A program made the translations under genes and the position numbers. The notes under the pieces were generated by a model, which made no database searches, was not told the DNA's origin, and worked only from the letters and a program-made list of their open reading frames with translations. From Rhizobium leguminosarum (GTDB lineage: Bacteria > Pseudomonadota > Alphaproteobacteria > Rhizobiales > Rhizobiaceae): a stretch of 58,679 nt of DNA. Each line of letters begins with the position of its first letter. Positions within the stretch are counted from its first letter, which is position 1. The DNA lies in the NCBI RefSeq assembly GCF_001652265.1, contig NZ_LWBS01000358.1, positions 1 to 58,679 on the forward strand, read 5' to 3'. Positions 46,220 to 56,638 of the stretch are shown here, piece after piece.

Positions 46220-47254
46220 ATGGGTTTCAAAGTAGCAGTTGCGGGAGCGACCGGAAATGTTGGCCGGGAGATGCTCAACATCCTCTCCGAGCGTGGCTTC
46301 CCCGCCGATGAGGTCGTGGCACTCGCCTCCTCGCGTTCGCAGGGCACCGAGGTTTCCTTCGGTGACCGGACGCTGAAGGTCTCCAATCTGGAGAATTACG
46401 ATTTCTCCGATACCGACATCTGCCTGATGTCGGCCGGCGGCGAGATCTCCAAGAAGTTCTCCCCGAAGATCGGCCAGCAGGGCTGCATTGTCATCGACAA
46501 TTCCTCGGCCTGGCGCTACGACGCCGACGTGCCGCTGATCGTGCCGGAAGTGAACCCGGATGCCATCAGTCAGTTCACCAAGCGCAACATCATCGCCAAT
46601 CCGAACTGCTCGACCGCCCAGCTGGTGGTGGCGCTGAAGCCGCTGCATGACTTCGCCAAGATCAAGCGTGTCGTCATCTCGACCTACCAGTCGGTCTCCG
46701 GCGCCGGCAAGGACGGCATGGACGAACTCTTCAACCAGACGCGCGCCGTCTTCGTCGCCGATCCGATCGAGAACAAGAAGTTCACCAAGCGTATCGCCTT
46801 CAATGTCATCCCGCACATCGACGTCTTCATGGAGGACGGCTACACCAAGGAAGAATGGAAGGTGCTGGCCGAGACGAAGAAGATGCTCGACCCGAAGATC
46901 AAGGTGACCTGCACGGCGGTGCGCGTGCCGGTTTTCATCGGTCATTCGGAATCGGTCAACATCGAATTCGAAAACGAGATCACTGCCGACCAGGCCCGCG
47001 ACATCCTGCGCGACGCACCGGGCTGCCTCGTCATCGACAAGCGCGAGGATGGCGGCTACATCACGCCATATGAATCCGCCGGCGAGGATGCGACCTACAT
47101 CTCGCGCATCCGCGAGGATGCGACGGTCGAAAACGGCCTCAACATCTGGGTGGTCTCCGACAATCTGCGCAAGGGCGCTGCGTTGAACGCCATCCAGATC
47201 GCCGAGCTGCTCGTCAATCGTGGTCTCGTCAAGCCGCGCAAGCAGGCCGCCTGA
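46220..47254 (+). CDS. asd: Aspartate-semialdehyde dehydrogenase
   Basis: This 344-residue NADPH enzyme reduces aspartyl phosphate to the semialdehyde for lysine/DAP, threonine and methionine. GATGNVGREM is the nucleotide-binding motif (residues 9-18), the catalytic Cys is in IIANPNCSTAQLV and VSTYQSVSGAGKDGMDEL and RVPVFIGHSESVNIEF follow. ATG 46220 has a weak GAGAGCTTGAG leader. It appears monocistronic, ending in a strong terminator. Confidence 0.97.
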   Translation: MGFKVAVAGATGNVGREMLNILSERGFPADEVVALASSRSQGTEVSFGDRTLKVSNLENYDFSDTDICLMSAGGEISKKFSPKIGQQGCIVIDNSSAWRYDADVPLIVPEVNPDAISQFTKRNIIANPNCSTAQLVVALKPLHDFAKIKRVVISTYQSVSGAGKDGMDELFNQTRAVFVADPIENKKFTKRIAFNVIPHIDVFMEDGYTKEEWKVLAETKKMLDPKIKVTCTAVRVPVFIGHSESVNIEFENEITADQARDILRDAPGCLVIDKREDGGYITPYESAGEDATYISRIREDATVENGLNIWVVSDNLRKGAALNAIQIAELLVNRGLVKPRKQAA

Positions 47255-47279
47255 TACCATTTGTAAACCATAATATGCT

Positions 47280-47312
47280 AAAGCCCTGCTGATGATGAAG
47301 GCAGGGCTTTTT
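47280..47312 (+). terminator. Intrinsic terminator after asd
   Basis: The stem AAGCCCTGC / GCAGGGCTT (47281-47289, 47301-47309) is followed by a T5 tract. Confidence 0.92.
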
Positions 47313-47531
47313 GCCGAATTGTGGACGCTTCTGTCCATAAGCGCTTGCTGAAAAAGGTGGTCGTGACAACATCGCCTTCGGCTGGCATTGTGCCCGGCAT
47401 CAAGCCAAAGCATGCCGTCCAAAACCGTGCAGCGGTTCGGGACAGCGACATGAACAGAACGAAGACTTTGAGCGCGTCGCATGGCCCCGATCGGCCGCGC
47501 GCGCTTCAGTAGATCGGAAGCGGGGTTTCTC

Positions 47532-48353
47532 ATGCGCATGACAACATTCTTTCTGGCGGCGTTTACGGCGGCGGGCGTCCTCCACGCGCTGCCGGCAGCG
47601 GCCCAGGGCGCTCAATGCGGCAATAATGGCAGCGGTTTCGGTGCATGGGTCGCCGACTTCAAGCAGGAAGCAGCAGCTAACGGCGTCAGCCGCTCGGTCC
47701 TCGACCGCGCCTTCGCCAACGTCAATTACAACAAGCCGACGATCGCCGCCGACCGCGGCCAGAAGAGCTTCAAACTATCCTTCGACGCGTTCATGCAGAA
47801 GCGCGGCGGTGCCACCGTCATCTCCCGCGGCCGCAGCATGAAGGCCGCCAATCAGGCACTCTTTGCCTCGATCGAGCGCCGTTTCGGCGTTCCGGCCGGC
47901 CCGCTGATCGCGATCTGGGGCATGGAGACCGGTTTTGGCAGCTATATGGGCAACCAGCACACATTGTCGGCTGTTTCGACCCTCGCCTATGACTGCCGTC
48001 GCTCGGAATATTTCACCGACCAGCTCTATGCAGCACTCCAACTTGTCTCAGAGGGTTATCTGAGCCCGCAGGCAAAGGGTGCTGCCCATGGTGAAATCGG
48101 CCAGACGCAGTTTCTGCCGCGCAATGTCGTGCGCTTCGGCGCCGACGGCGACGGCGACGGCCGCGTCGACATGGTCGGTTCCCGCGCCGATGCCCTGGCA
48201 TCGACTGCGAATTTCCTCAAGGGCCACGGCTGGCGCGCCGGCGCCGGCTACCAGCCTGGAGAGCCGAATTTCGTCGCCATCCAGGGCTGGAACGCCGCCA
48301 GCGTCTACCAGCAGGCGATTGCCTATATCGGTCAGCAGATCGACGGCAGATAG
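47532..48353 (+). CDS. Lytic murein transglycosylase (MltB type)
   Basis: This 273-residue exported enzyme cleaves the MurNAc-GlcNAc bond to anhydro ends. A signal peptide covers residues 1-25 (FFLAAFTAAGVLHALPAAAQ). The SLT_2/MltB domain follows: catalytic Glu in IWGMETGFGSYMGN, then AAHGEIGQTQFLPRNVVRFGADGDGDGRVDMVGSRADALASTANFL and GWNAASVYQQAI. ATG 47532 puts the signal peptide at the front; the open frame extends upstream without conservation. No lipobox is present, so it is a soluble periplasmic form. The gap before it (47313-47531) shows no other gene. Confidence 0.92.
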   Translation: MRMTTFFLAAFTAAGVLHALPAAAQGAQCGNNGSGFGAWVADFKQEAAANGVSRSVLDRAFANVNYNKPTIAADRGQKSFKLSFDAFMQKRGGATVISRGRSMKAANQALFASIERRFGVPAGPLIAIWGMETGFGSYMGNQHTLSAVSTLAYDCRRSEYFTDQLYAALQLVSEGYLSPQAKGAAHGEIGQTQFLPRNVVRFGADGDGDGRVDMVGSRADALASTANFLKGHGWRAGAGYQPGEPNFVAIQGWNAASVYQQAIAYIGQQIDGR

Positions 48354-48393
48354 GTCTTTACCGCGGATAGGCCTTCATCGACACCAATACCCG

Positions 48394-48421
48394 AAACGCC
48401 GCTGCGATATGCGGCGTTTTT
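48394..48421 (+). terminator. Intrinsic terminator after the lytic transglycosylase
   Basis: The stem AAACGCCGC / GCGGCGTTT with loop TGCGATAT is followed by TTCATTT. Confidence 0.85.
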
Positions 48422-48544
48422 CATTTGCGTGGAATCAAAGCCGCCGCCGGACAATCGCCACGGTGATCAAAACGTCGGTCGTGCGCGACCAATTGACGGC
48501 GAGCTTAACAACAATCCTTAAAAAAGCGATAAACCGGCATGTCC

Positions 48545-49186
48545 CTAGATTTCGGGACGAATGAAGTCGCGTGTCTCGGCGTCCATGACCCAGAGTTCAC
48601 CGGTCGAAATGTCGAACCAGGCGCCGTGGAGATGAAGGCTTCCCGCTTCCTCGAGAGCCTTGATGTCGGGGAAGCTTCTGAGATTGTTGATTGAATTGCG
48701 GATGGAGACACGCTCAAGCGCCGTCTGCCGCTCGGCGGTCGTCATCACGTCGTTGCTCTGGATCTGCTCGGCGGCAGGTTTGACCAGCGACATCCAGCGG
48801 CCGATGAAGTCACCAGGCGACAATGGTTCGGCATTCGGATCGAGTGCTGAGCGGATGCCGCCGCAGCGGCCATGGCCCATCACGACGATATCCGAGACCT
48901 TCAGCACCTGCACGGCAAATTCGAGTGCGGCCGACGTCGAATGAAAATGGCCATCCGGCTCGTAGGGCGGCACCATGTTGGCGACGTTGCGGATGACGAA
49001 GAGCTCGCCCGGGCCGGCATCGAAGATCAGCTCCGGTGCTGCGCGAGAATCCGAACAGGCAATGACAAGCGTATGGGGATTCTGACCGTCTTCGGCAAGC
49101 TGCCGATACCTGTTGCGGGCGTCGGCATAACGCCCGTTCATAAAGTTGCGATAGCCGTCCAGAAGAGGGTTTGGAAAACGCTGCAT
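48545..49186 (-). CDS. Beta-class carbonic anhydrase
   Basis: This 213-residue protein interconverts CO2 and bicarbonate. Zinc ligands C44, H105 and C108 and the D46-R48 dyad are present (ACSDSRAAP, VMGHGRCGGI). NVANMVPPYEPD and GAWFDISTGELWVMD are family-typical. It is a single gene between two oppositely arranged units. It probably supplies bicarbonate to carboxylases. Confidence 0.96.
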   Translation of the reverse strand: MQRFPNPLLDGYRNFMNGRYADARNRYRQLAEDGQNPHTLVIACSDSRAAPELIFDAGPGELFVIRNVANMVPPYEPDGHFHSTSAALEFAVQVLKVSDIVVMGHGRCGGIRSALDPNAEPLSPGDFIGRWMSLVKPAAEQIQSNDVMTTAERQTALERVSIRNSINNLRSFPDIKALEEAGSLHLHGAWFDISTGELWVMDAETRDFIRPEI

Positions 49187-49257
49187 GCTCCTGGATTAGC
49201 GCGCGCGGACGACAAGATCAACTGCTGCACCGCAAAATGAACATATTGGCAAATGCG

Positions 49258-50133
49258 TCATTTTTTCCGCCGCTGCGCCGGGTGCACGAGCCGGCGCATC
49301 TGCACCATGGCCATCGGCGTCGAAAGACTGGAAGCATCGCTTGCCAGCATCAACTCGTTGCTGCCGCGCTTGACGGCACGCGCAAGCACCTCGAAGACGC
49401 TGGCGGTGGCAAGCTGCAGCGCCTTTTCGTCCTCGAGCCCGGAAAGCAGGCGCGACAGGAAGACGGCGGCGAGCAGGTCGCCAAGACCATTCGGCGGGTT
49501 TTCGACGACGCGGTGCTCGGCAAGAAGCGCGTGACGGCCGGAAAGATAGAGATTGCCGGTACCGCCCGCCATCATCGGCACGGCTGAAGTGACGAGCATG
49601 CGCGATGGTCCGAGCGCGAGCGCCGCCTCCATGATCGCGCTGTTATCTTCGAGGGCCGCCCCCGAAAGCCATGCGAGCTCGTACCGGTTCGGCGTCGCGA
49701 GCGAGGCGAGCGGAATGAGATGGTCGCGAATGGCCTCTGCGGTCGCTTCCGGCACGTAAAGGCCGCCGAGATCGCCCATGACGGGATCGCAGACATAAAG
49801 CAGTTCGGGATTGTTTTGCCTGAGTGCATCGATCAGTCGGGCGACGGAGCGCGCCTGGCCGGCATTGCCGAAATAGCCCGAAAGCACCGCCTTGACTTCG
49901 CCGATCCAGGGCGCGCGGATCAGATCGTCGATCGCCGCGTCGAAATCCGCTTCTGCGAAAGTCAGCCGTGTCGAGCGGCCGTGGCCGGGATGCCAGGGCA
50001 GCACGATGGTCGGCAGGGCCCAGACCGGATGACCGAGCGTCTCCAGCGCAAAGACGGCTGCCCGATTTCCGACCGAGCCGCGCACCACATGGCTGGAGAT
50101 GACAATGATTGCGCCCGCTGCATTTTCCGACAT
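49258..50133 (-). CDS. pdxY: Pyridoxal kinase
   Basis: This 291-residue ribokinase-fold kinase belongs to the vitamin B6 salvage pathway. VISSHVVRGSVGNRAAVFALETLGHPVWALPTIVLPWHPGH is the pyridoxal-binding N-terminus. VCDPVMGDLGGLYV, TPNRYELAWLSG and NPPNGLGDLLAAVFLSRLLSG (catalytic Asp in NGLGDL) complete it. ATG 50133 is chosen; TTG 50142 is possible. It is divergent from the gdh gene. Confidence 0.92.
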   Translation of the reverse strand: MSENAAGAIIVISSHVVRGSVGNRAAVFALETLGHPVWALPTIVLPWHPGHGRSTRLTFAEADFDAAIDDLIRAPWIGEVKAVLSGYFGNAGQARSVARLIDALRQNNPELLYVCDPVMGDLGGLYVPEATAEAIRDHLIPLASLATPNRYELAWLSGAALEDNSAIMEAALALGPSRMLVTSAVPMMAGGTGNLYLSGRHALLAEHRVVENPPNGLGDLLAAVFLSRLLSGLEDEKALQLATASVFEVLARAVKRGSNELMLASDASSLSTPMAMVQMRRLVHPAQRRKK

Positions 50134-50217
50134 GATATCCAAGATCCGATGATGACCGCGTTTGATGATCTTTTTAACGCGACGCTGTCAACCATTCTTC
50201 ATGCGAGCGTGGAAATG

Positions 50218-50271
50218 TTCGTCGCAACGAAAAACCGGAAGACCGGACTTTCCCTTTCGTTTGGCGACGAA
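50218..50271 (+). promoter_or_regulatory. Large hairpin in the leader of the NAD-GDH gene
   Basis: TTCGTCGCAACGAAA (50218-50232) pairs with TTTCGTT-TG-GCGACGAA (50255-50271). The loop contains a smaller CCGG-AAGA-CCGG hairpin. The function is unknown: leader structure, operator or remnant repeat. Confidence 0.45.
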
Positions 50272-50407
50272 AGCGGAAAATCTCTTAAAATTTCTCATTT
50301 CCAGCGCCAAAAAGCGGCAAAACAACCCTTCGGACCTCTCTTTTAGAGATTTTTTCGAAGAATCTTCTGCTAGCTTGCGAAAAACCAGACATTGAGGGAG
50401 GCGATCC

Positions 50408-53400
50408 ATGACTGCCAGAAACAATCCGAAACGGGAAAAGCAGATCGAAAGCGCGCGCAAGATCGCCAAGGCGACGGGTGAGGCGCATCTCGATCCGGAA
50501 ATTCTCTTCGGCCGGGCAAGCAATGACGATCTCGAACTCTATACACCCGAAATGCTGGCACTCTCCGCCGTGCATTCGGCAAAGGAACTCGACGCCTGGA
50601 ACGGCAAGGCGCCCCGCGTCAGCATCGACACCATTGCCGATGTGGCGCCTGATGGCATTGCGGTCTCGGTGCTGTCAGTCACCGACCAGAACATGCCTTT
50701 TCTTTTTGAATCGGTCATGGGCGAAGTGACGAGCACCTATCGCGACCTCTTCATGGCCGTGCATCCCATCCTGGTCATGGAAAAGGGCAAGGCGCCGGCG
50801 CTTTATTCCGCCGATCACCCAAGCGATCCGGCCAACCGCGTCAGCCATATCCAACTTCATGTTGCGCCGCTCAATTCCGCCCAGGCGGCCGATCTCGTCA
50901 AACGCATCGAAAAAGTGCTCGAACAGGTCCGCCTCTCGGTGTCCGACTGGAAGCCGATGCTTTCCAAGATCGACGGAGTGATCGCCGAGCTTGCGGCCAA
51001 TGGCGCCAGCCGGAAGAAGGCCGATCGCGACGAAGCCGTCGCTTTCCTGACCTGGCTGCGCGATGAGAATTTCACGTTCCTCGGCATGCGGGAATATGTC
51101 TATTCCGGCAAGGGGATCGATGCCAAGGTCGAACGCGACAAGGGTGCTGGCCTCGGCATCCTTTCCAATCCCGATGTTCTGGTGCTGCGCACCGGCAAGG
51201 ACGCCGTCACGACAACGCCTGAGATCCTTGCCTTCCTCGACGGCCCCGACTTCCTGATTGTCACCAAGGCGAATGTGAAATCGATCGTCCATCGCCGGGC
51301 CTATATGGATTATGTCGGCGTCAAGCGCTTCGACGCTGAGGGCAATGTCACCGGCGAACTGCGCATCGTCGGCCTTTTCACCTCGACGGCCTATACGTCG
51401 CTCGCCTCCGAAATCCCGCTGCTGCGTTCCAAGATCGAGAAGGTGAAGGAACATTTCGGCTTCGACCCGATGAGCCATTCCGGCCGCATGCTCGACAACA
51501 CGCTGGAATCCTATCCGCGCGACGACCTTTTCCAGATCGACACGACGCTGCTTGCAAGTTTTGCCGAGCAGATCAACGACCTGGCCGATCGGCCGCGCGT
51601 GCGCGTCCTGCCGCGCATCGACCATTTCGACCGCTTCGTCTCGGTGATCGTCTACGTGCCGCGCGAGGAATATGACTCGATCGTCCGCGAACGGATCGGC
51701 ACTTATCTGAAGACTGTCTATGACGGCCGTGTCTCTGCCTATTACCCGGCTTTCCCGGAAGGAGGCGTGGCGCGCGTACATTTCATCATCGGCCGCTCCG
51801 GCGGCAAGACGCCACGCATTCCGCAGGCAAAGCTCGAGCAGGTGATCCGCGAGATCACCGCCCGCTGGGACGACCGTTTCGAGGCGCTGGCCGGGGCCAA
51901 GGCGCCGAAGATATCGGTCGACCAAGCCTTCCAGGATTCCTTCACTCCGGAGGAAACCGTGGCCGACCTGGCCGATATCGGCGCCTGCGCCGCCGGCGAG
52001 CCGCTGCGCATCCAGTTCTACCATCGTCAGGAAGAACAGGGCCGCGTCCTTTCCCTGAAGATCTTTCACGCCGGCGGCCAGCTGGCGCTATCGCGCCGCG
52101 TGCCGCTTCTCGAGAATCTCGGCTTCAATGTCGTCAGCGAACGCACCTTCGACATCGGGGTGCCGGCCGCCGATGGAGAAACCAAACTCGTCGTGCTGCA
52201 CGATATGGAACTCGAGGCCCGCAATGGCGGAGAGATCGATCTGCAGCGTTACGGCGCCGCCCTCGAGGAAGCCTTCGTCGCCGCCTTCGCCGGCACGATC
52301 GACAATGATAGCTTCAACCGGCTGATCCTTTCAGCCGGTCTTTCCGCGCGCGAGACGAACGTTCTGCGCGCCTATGCGCGTTATCTCCGCCAGGCCGGCA
52401 TCGCCTATTCGCAGGATTATATCGCGACGACCCTCGACAAATATCCTGGTGTCGCCGCTGCTATCTTTCGTCTCTTCCATGACACGCTCGACACCACGCT
52501 TTCGGAAAAGGCTCGCGTCAAGAAGCTTGCCGAACTGCACCGGGCGATCGAAGCCGAGCTTGCCGACGTGCCGAGCCTCGACGACGACCGTATCCTGCGC
52601 CGCTACGTCAATGTCGTCGATGCGACGCTGCGCACCAATTATTTCCAGAAGAACCCGGATGGCTCGCCGAAGCCGATGCTGGCCTTCAAGCTCGATCCGC
52701 ATCTGGTGGACGGGCTGCCACAGCCAAAACCCTTCCGCGAGATTTTCGTCTACGGCGTCGAAGTAGAAGGCGTGCACCTGCGCTTCGGCAAGGTGGCGCG
52801 CGGCGGCCTGCGCTGGTCGGATCGCGCCGAGGATTACCGCACCGAAGTGCTCGGCCTCGTCAAGGCCCAGCAGGTCAAGAACGCGGTGATCGTGCCGGTC
52901 GGCGCCAAGGGCGGTTTCTATCCGAAGAAGCTTCCCGTCGGCGGCAGCCGCGACGAGATCTTCAATGCCGGCCGCGAGGCTTACAAGACCTATATCCGCA
53001 CGCTGCTTTCGATCACTGACAATATATCGGGCGCCGATATCGTACCGCCGAAGGATACGGTCAGGCTCGATGGCGACGACCCCTATTTCGTCGTCGCCGC
53101 CGACAAGGGCACCGCGACCTTCTCCGACACCGCCAATGCACTGGCGCAGGAAGCCGGCTTCTGGCTGGACGACGCCTTTGCCTCCGGCGGCTCGGCCGGT
53201 TACGACCATAAAAAGATGGGCATCACTGCCCGCGGCGCTTGGGAAACCGTGAAACGCCATTTCCGTGAAATGGACATCGATATCCAGACGACGCCCTTCA
53301 CCGTTGCCGGCGTCGGCGACATGTCGGGCGACGTCTTCGGCAACGGCATGCTGCTCTCTCCCAAGATCCGGCTCATTGCCGCCTTCGATCACCGCGACAT

Positions 53401-55183
53401 CATCATCGATCCCGATCCCGATATGGAAAAGACGCTGGCCGAACGCCAACGGCTCTTCGACCTGCCGCGTTCAAGCTGGCAGGATTTCGACAGAAACGTG
53501 CTGTCGAAGGGTGCGATGATCATTTCCCGCGCAGCGAAATCGGTCACGCTGACGCCGGAAGCGGTTGCCGCGATCGGCATCGACAAGGCCGTGGCCACGC
53601 CCTTCGAGATCATGATGGCGATCCTGAAGAGCCCGGTCGACCTGCTCTGGTTCGGCGGCATCGGCACCTATGTGAAAGCGCCGTCCGAAACCGACACCGA
53701 AGTCGGCGATCGCGCCAACGACCCGATCCGCATCACCGCGGTTGAGGTGCGCGCCAAGGTGATCGGCGAGGGCGCAAACCTCGGCGTTACCCAGAAAGGC
53801 CGCATCGCCTACGGACTGAAGGGCGGGCGCTGCAATTCCGACGCCATCGACAACTCGGCCGGCGTCAACACATCGGACGTCGAGGTCAATATCAAGATCG
53901 CGCTGGCAGCCGCCATGCATGACGGACGCCTGACGCGCGCAAAACGCGACCAGCTTCTTTCCTCGATGACCGGCGAAGTGGCGACCCTGGTGCTGCGCAA
54001 CAACTACCTGCAGTCGCTGGCGATCTCCCTGACGGAGCGCAAGGGCACGGCAAACGGTCTGCAGCTTGGTCGCTTCATGAGCGTGCTCGAGGGCGCCGGC
54101 CAGCTGAACCGCAAGGTCGAGACGCTGCCGGACGACCAGACCCTCGCCGAACGCTATGCGGCCGGCAAGCCGCTGACGCGGCCGGAAATCGGCGTGCTGG
54201 TGTCTTATGCCAAGATCGTGCTCTTCGATGCGCTGGCCGCAAGCGACCTGCCTGATGATCCCTATTTCATCGCAACGCTTTTGAATTATTTCCCCGTGAA
54301 GATGCAGAAGTCGAATGCCGGCGATATCGCCAACCACCGCCTGAAGCGCGAAATCGTCGCGACCGTGCTTGCCAACGAAGCGATCAACCGTGGCGGACCA
54401 AGCTTCACCGTCGCCATGATGGACGCGACGGCAGCTTCGGCACCGGAAGTGGTGCGCGCCGCAATCGTTGCCCGCGACGGTTTCGATCTGACCCGCCTTT
54501 GGGCCGAAACGGACGCCCTGGACGGCAAGATATCAGGCGAGATGCAGAACCGCATCTACGAGGAGATCAGCCACAGCTTTGTCGTACTGACGCGCCTGCT
54601 GCTGAAGACGGGCATGACCAAGGCCGATATGGCGCAAGTGATTAGCCGGCTGCAGGCGGCCCTGAGGAAGCTGAAAACCGCCTTCGCCGGACAATTGGCC
54701 GGCGAGGTCGCCGTGCGTCAGGCGGAGTACAGCCAGGCGGGCCTGCCCGAAAAACTCGCGGCCGAGATCGCCAGCCTCCCGATCTTCGCACTGGTGCCGG
54801 AGATCATGCAGATCGCCGAACGCACCGGCGAACCCCTGGTGCGCGCCGCCGAGAACTACATCGCTGTGTCGCAAACCTTCCGTATCGGCAGGCTGCTGGC
54901 GGCGGGCGGGCGGATCCTCACCTCAGACCATTACGAGAATCTGGCGCTTGCCCGCAGCATCGACCAAATCGCCAGCGCAAGACGCGACATCGTCATCTCG
55001 GCTCTTTCCGATCACGGCAGGGAAAAGCTTCCCGTTCAAGCCTGGCATGCACAGGATCGCATCCGCATCAACCGTATCCTCGAGGAGCTTTCAAGCCTCA
55101 GCGACGGCGGGGATCCCAATCTCGCGCGTATTACCGTTGCTGCAGGTATCCTGACCGATCTTGCGCGCGACCGGGCGAGGTGA
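50408..55183 (+). CDS. gdhB: NAD-specific glutamate dehydrogenase, large (180-kDa class)
   Basis: This 1591-residue enzyme catalyses L-glutamate + NAD+ to 2-oxoglutarate + ammonia, mainly in catabolism. About 700 N-terminal residues contain ACT-like regulatory domains, followed by the catalytic core: FGKVARGGLRWSDRAEDYRTEVLGLVKAQQVKNAVIVPVGAKGGFYPKKLP and the NAD-binding VAGVGDMSGDVFGNGMLLSPKIRLIAAFDHRDI. It is full length with no breaks. ATG 50408 follows GAGGGAGG. A strong hairpin lies in the leader at 50218-50271. The UMF1-type transporter gene starts 28 bp after its stop and is probably co-transcribed. Confidence 0.97.
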   Translation: MTARNNPKREKQIESARKIAKATGEAHLDPEILFGRASNDDLELYTPEMLALSAVHSAKELDAWNGKAPRVSIDTIADVAPDGIAVSVLSVTDQNMPFLFESVMGEVTSTYRDLFMAVHPILVMEKGKAPALYSADHPSDPANRVSHIQLHVAPLNSAQAADLVKRIEKVLEQVRLSVSDWKPMLSKIDGVIAELAANGASRKKADRDEAVAFLTWLRDENFTFLGMREYVYSGKGIDAKVERDKGAGLGILSNPDVLVLRTGKDAVTTTPEILAFLDGPDFLIVTKANVKSIVHRRAYMDYVGVKRFDAEGNVTGELRIVGLFTSTAYTSLASEIPLLRSKIEKVKEHFGFDPMSHSGRMLDNTLESYPRDDLFQIDTTLLASFAEQINDLADRPRVRVLPRIDHFDRFVSVIVYVPREEYDSIVRERIGTYLKTVYDGRVSAYYPAFPEGGVARVHFIIGRSGGKTPRIPQAKLEQVIREITARWDDRFEALAGAKAPKISVDQAFQDSFTPEETVADLADIGACAAGEPLRIQFYHRQEEQGRVLSLKIFHAGGQLALSRRVPLLENLGFNVVSERTFDIGVPAADGETKLVVLHDMELEARNGGEIDLQRYGAALEEAFVAAFAGTIDNDSFNRLILSAGLSARETNVLRAYARYLRQAGIAYSQDYIATTLDKYPGVAAAIFRLFHDTLDTTLSEKARVKKLAELHRAIEAELADVPSLDDDRILRRYVNVVDATLRTNYFQKNPDGSPKPMLAFKLDPHLVDGLPQPKPFREIFVYGVEVEGVHLRFGKVARGGLRWSDRAEDYRTEVLGLVKAQQVKNAVIVPVGAKGGFYPKKLPVGGSRDEIFNAGREAYKTYIRTLLSITDNISGADIVPPKDTVRLDGDDPYFVVAADKGTATFSDTANALAQEAGFWLDDAFASGGSAGYDHKKMGITARGAWETVKRHFREMDIDIQTTPFTVAGVGDMSGDVFGNGMLLSPKIRLIAAFDHRDIIIDPDPDMEKTLAERQRLFDLPRSSWQDFDRNVLSKGAMIISRAAKSVTLTPEAVAAIGIDKAVATPFEIMMAILKSPVDLLWFGGIGTYVKAPSETDTEVGDRANDPIRITAVEVRAKVIGEGANLGVTQKGRIAYGLKGGRCNSDAIDNSAGVNTSDVEVNIKIALAAAMHDGRLTRAKRDQLLSSMTGEVATLVLRNNYLQSLAISLTERKGTANGLQLGRFMSVLEGAGQLNRKVETLPDDQTLAERYAAGKPLTRPEIGVLVSYAKIVLFDALAASDLPDDPYFIATLLNYFPVKMQKSNAGDIANHRLKREIVATVLANEAINRGGPSFTVAMMDATAASAPEVVRAAIVARDGFDLTRLWAETDALDGKISGEMQNRIYEEISHSFVVLTRLLLKTGMTKADMAQVISRLQAALRKLKTAFAGQLAGEVAVRQAEYSQAGLPEKLAAEIASLPIFALVPEIMQIAERTGEPLVRAAENYIAVSQTFRIGRLLAAGGRILTSDHYENLALARSIDQIASARRDIVISALSDHGREKLPVQAWHAQDRIRINRILEELSSLSDGGDPNLARITVAAGILTDLARDRAR

Positions 55184-55210
55184 GACAGTCCGCGTCAAAA
55201 CAAGGAGCGG

Positions 55211-56599
55211 ATGTTGAATCGCATTGACTGGACAGGAACGCAGCCGCCGAAGGCCACCGAGAAGGGCATCTGGGGGTGGATGTTCTTCGACTGGGCAGCA
55301 CAGCCCTTCTTTACCGTGGTCACAACCTTCATCTTCGGACCCTATTTCGTTTCCCGCCTGACCGATGACCCAGTTTCCGCCCAGACGACGTGGAGCAACA
55401 TGGCGACGATCTCCTCGGTGATCATCGCCCTGCTCTCACCCGTCCTCGGCTCGATCGCCGACCAGTCCGGCGCACGCAAACCCTGGATCGGCTTCTTCGC
55501 GATCATCAAGATCGCCAGCCTCTTCTGCCTGTGGTTCGCAGCCCCCGGTTCGCCTGTTGTCTATCCCGTCATTTTCATGATCCTCGCCTCGATCTCGGCC
55601 GAGTTTTCGATCGTCTTCAACGATTCGATGATGCCGCGCCTGGTCGGCAAGCACGAGGTCGGCAAGCTCTCCAACACCGCCTGGGGGCTCGGTTATCTCG
55701 GCGGCATGATCGTGCTCATTGCCGTCGTGACGCTTTTGGCGGCGAGCCCTGAGACCGGCAAAACCATCCTCGGCCTCGATCCGCTATTCGGTCTCGATCC
55801 TCAGACCGGCCAGGATGCACGCATCACCGGGCCGATCTCGGCCGTCTGGTATCTGATCTTCATCCTGCCGATGTTCTTCTTCACGCCGGATGTCGGCAGG
55901 GGTCTTCCCTTCGGTACTGCCGTCCGCTCCGGCTTGCGGGAACTCAAGAACACGCTTGGCGAACTCCGGGAGCGCCGCGGCATCCTGACATTCCTCATCG
56001 CCCGCATGATCTATCAGGACGGCGTCAACGGCCTGCTGATCCTTGGCGGTATCTTCGCGGCCGGCATGTTTGGCTGGGCAACGATCGAGATCGGTATCTA
56101 CGGCATCATCCTGAATGTTGTCGCGATCTTCGGCTGCCTGATCGCCGGCCGCGTCGACAAGGGCGTCGGTTCGAAGGTAACCGTCGTCATCAGCCTCACC
56201 ATGCTGCTTCTCGCCACCATCGGCATCATCTCGACAGGACCGGGTTACACCCTGTTCGGACTGATGCCGCTGCCGACGGCCGATTCCGGCGGCCTTTTCG
56301 GCACTGCGGCGGAAAAGGCCTATATCCTCTATGGTCTGCTGATCGGGCTCGCCTTCGGTCCGGTGCAGGCCTCGTCGCGCTCCTATCTTGCCCGCAGCGT
56401 CAGTCCGGAGGAAGCCGGCCGCTACTTCGGCATCTACGCGCTTTCGGGCCGCGCCACGAGTTTCATGGCGACGCTGCTCTTCTCCCTGGTGACCTATATG
56501 AGCGGATCACCGCGGCTCGGGATGGCAACGCTGATCCTGTTTCTTGCCGGCGGACTGGTGCTCTTGTTCCGTACACCCTATCCGGCCGATCGGGCATAG
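55211..56599 (+). CDS. MFS transporter, UMF1 family
   Basis: This 462-residue protein has 12 predicted membrane segments. [26 protein letters not shown] at the N-terminus, [19 protein letters not shown] and [27 protein letters not shown] are UMF1 (Atg22-like) hallmarks. The substrate is unknown; the position right after gdhB suggests amino acid traffic, but that is inference. AAGGAGCGG precedes ATG 55211. The convergent purH ends 39 bp downstream. Confidence 0.9.
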   Translation: MLNRIDWTGTQPPKATEKGIWGWMFFDWAAQPFFTVVTTFIFGPYFVSRLTDDPVSAQTTWSNMATISSVIIALLSPVLGSIADQSGARKPWIGFFAIIKIASLFCLWFAAPGSPVVYPVIFMILASISAEFSIVFNDSMMPRLVGKHEVGKLSNTAWGLGYLGGMIVLIAVVTLLAASPETGKTILGLDPLFGLDPQTGQDARITGPISAVWYLIFILPMFFFTPDVGRGLPFGTAVRSGLRELKNTLGELRERRGILTFLIARMIYQDGVNGLLILGGIFAAGMFGWATIEIGIYGIILNVVAIFGCLIAGRVDKGVGSKVTVVISLTMLLLATIGIISTGPGYTLFGLMPLPTADSGGLFGTAAEKAYILYGLLIGLAFGPVQASSRSYLARSVSPEEAGRYFGIYALSGRATSFMATLLFSLVTYMSGSPRLGMATLILFLAGGLVLLFRTPYPADRA

Positions 56600-56638
56600 C
56601 AATCAACTCTGCCCTGGCCGACGGCGGCGTACAATCAC

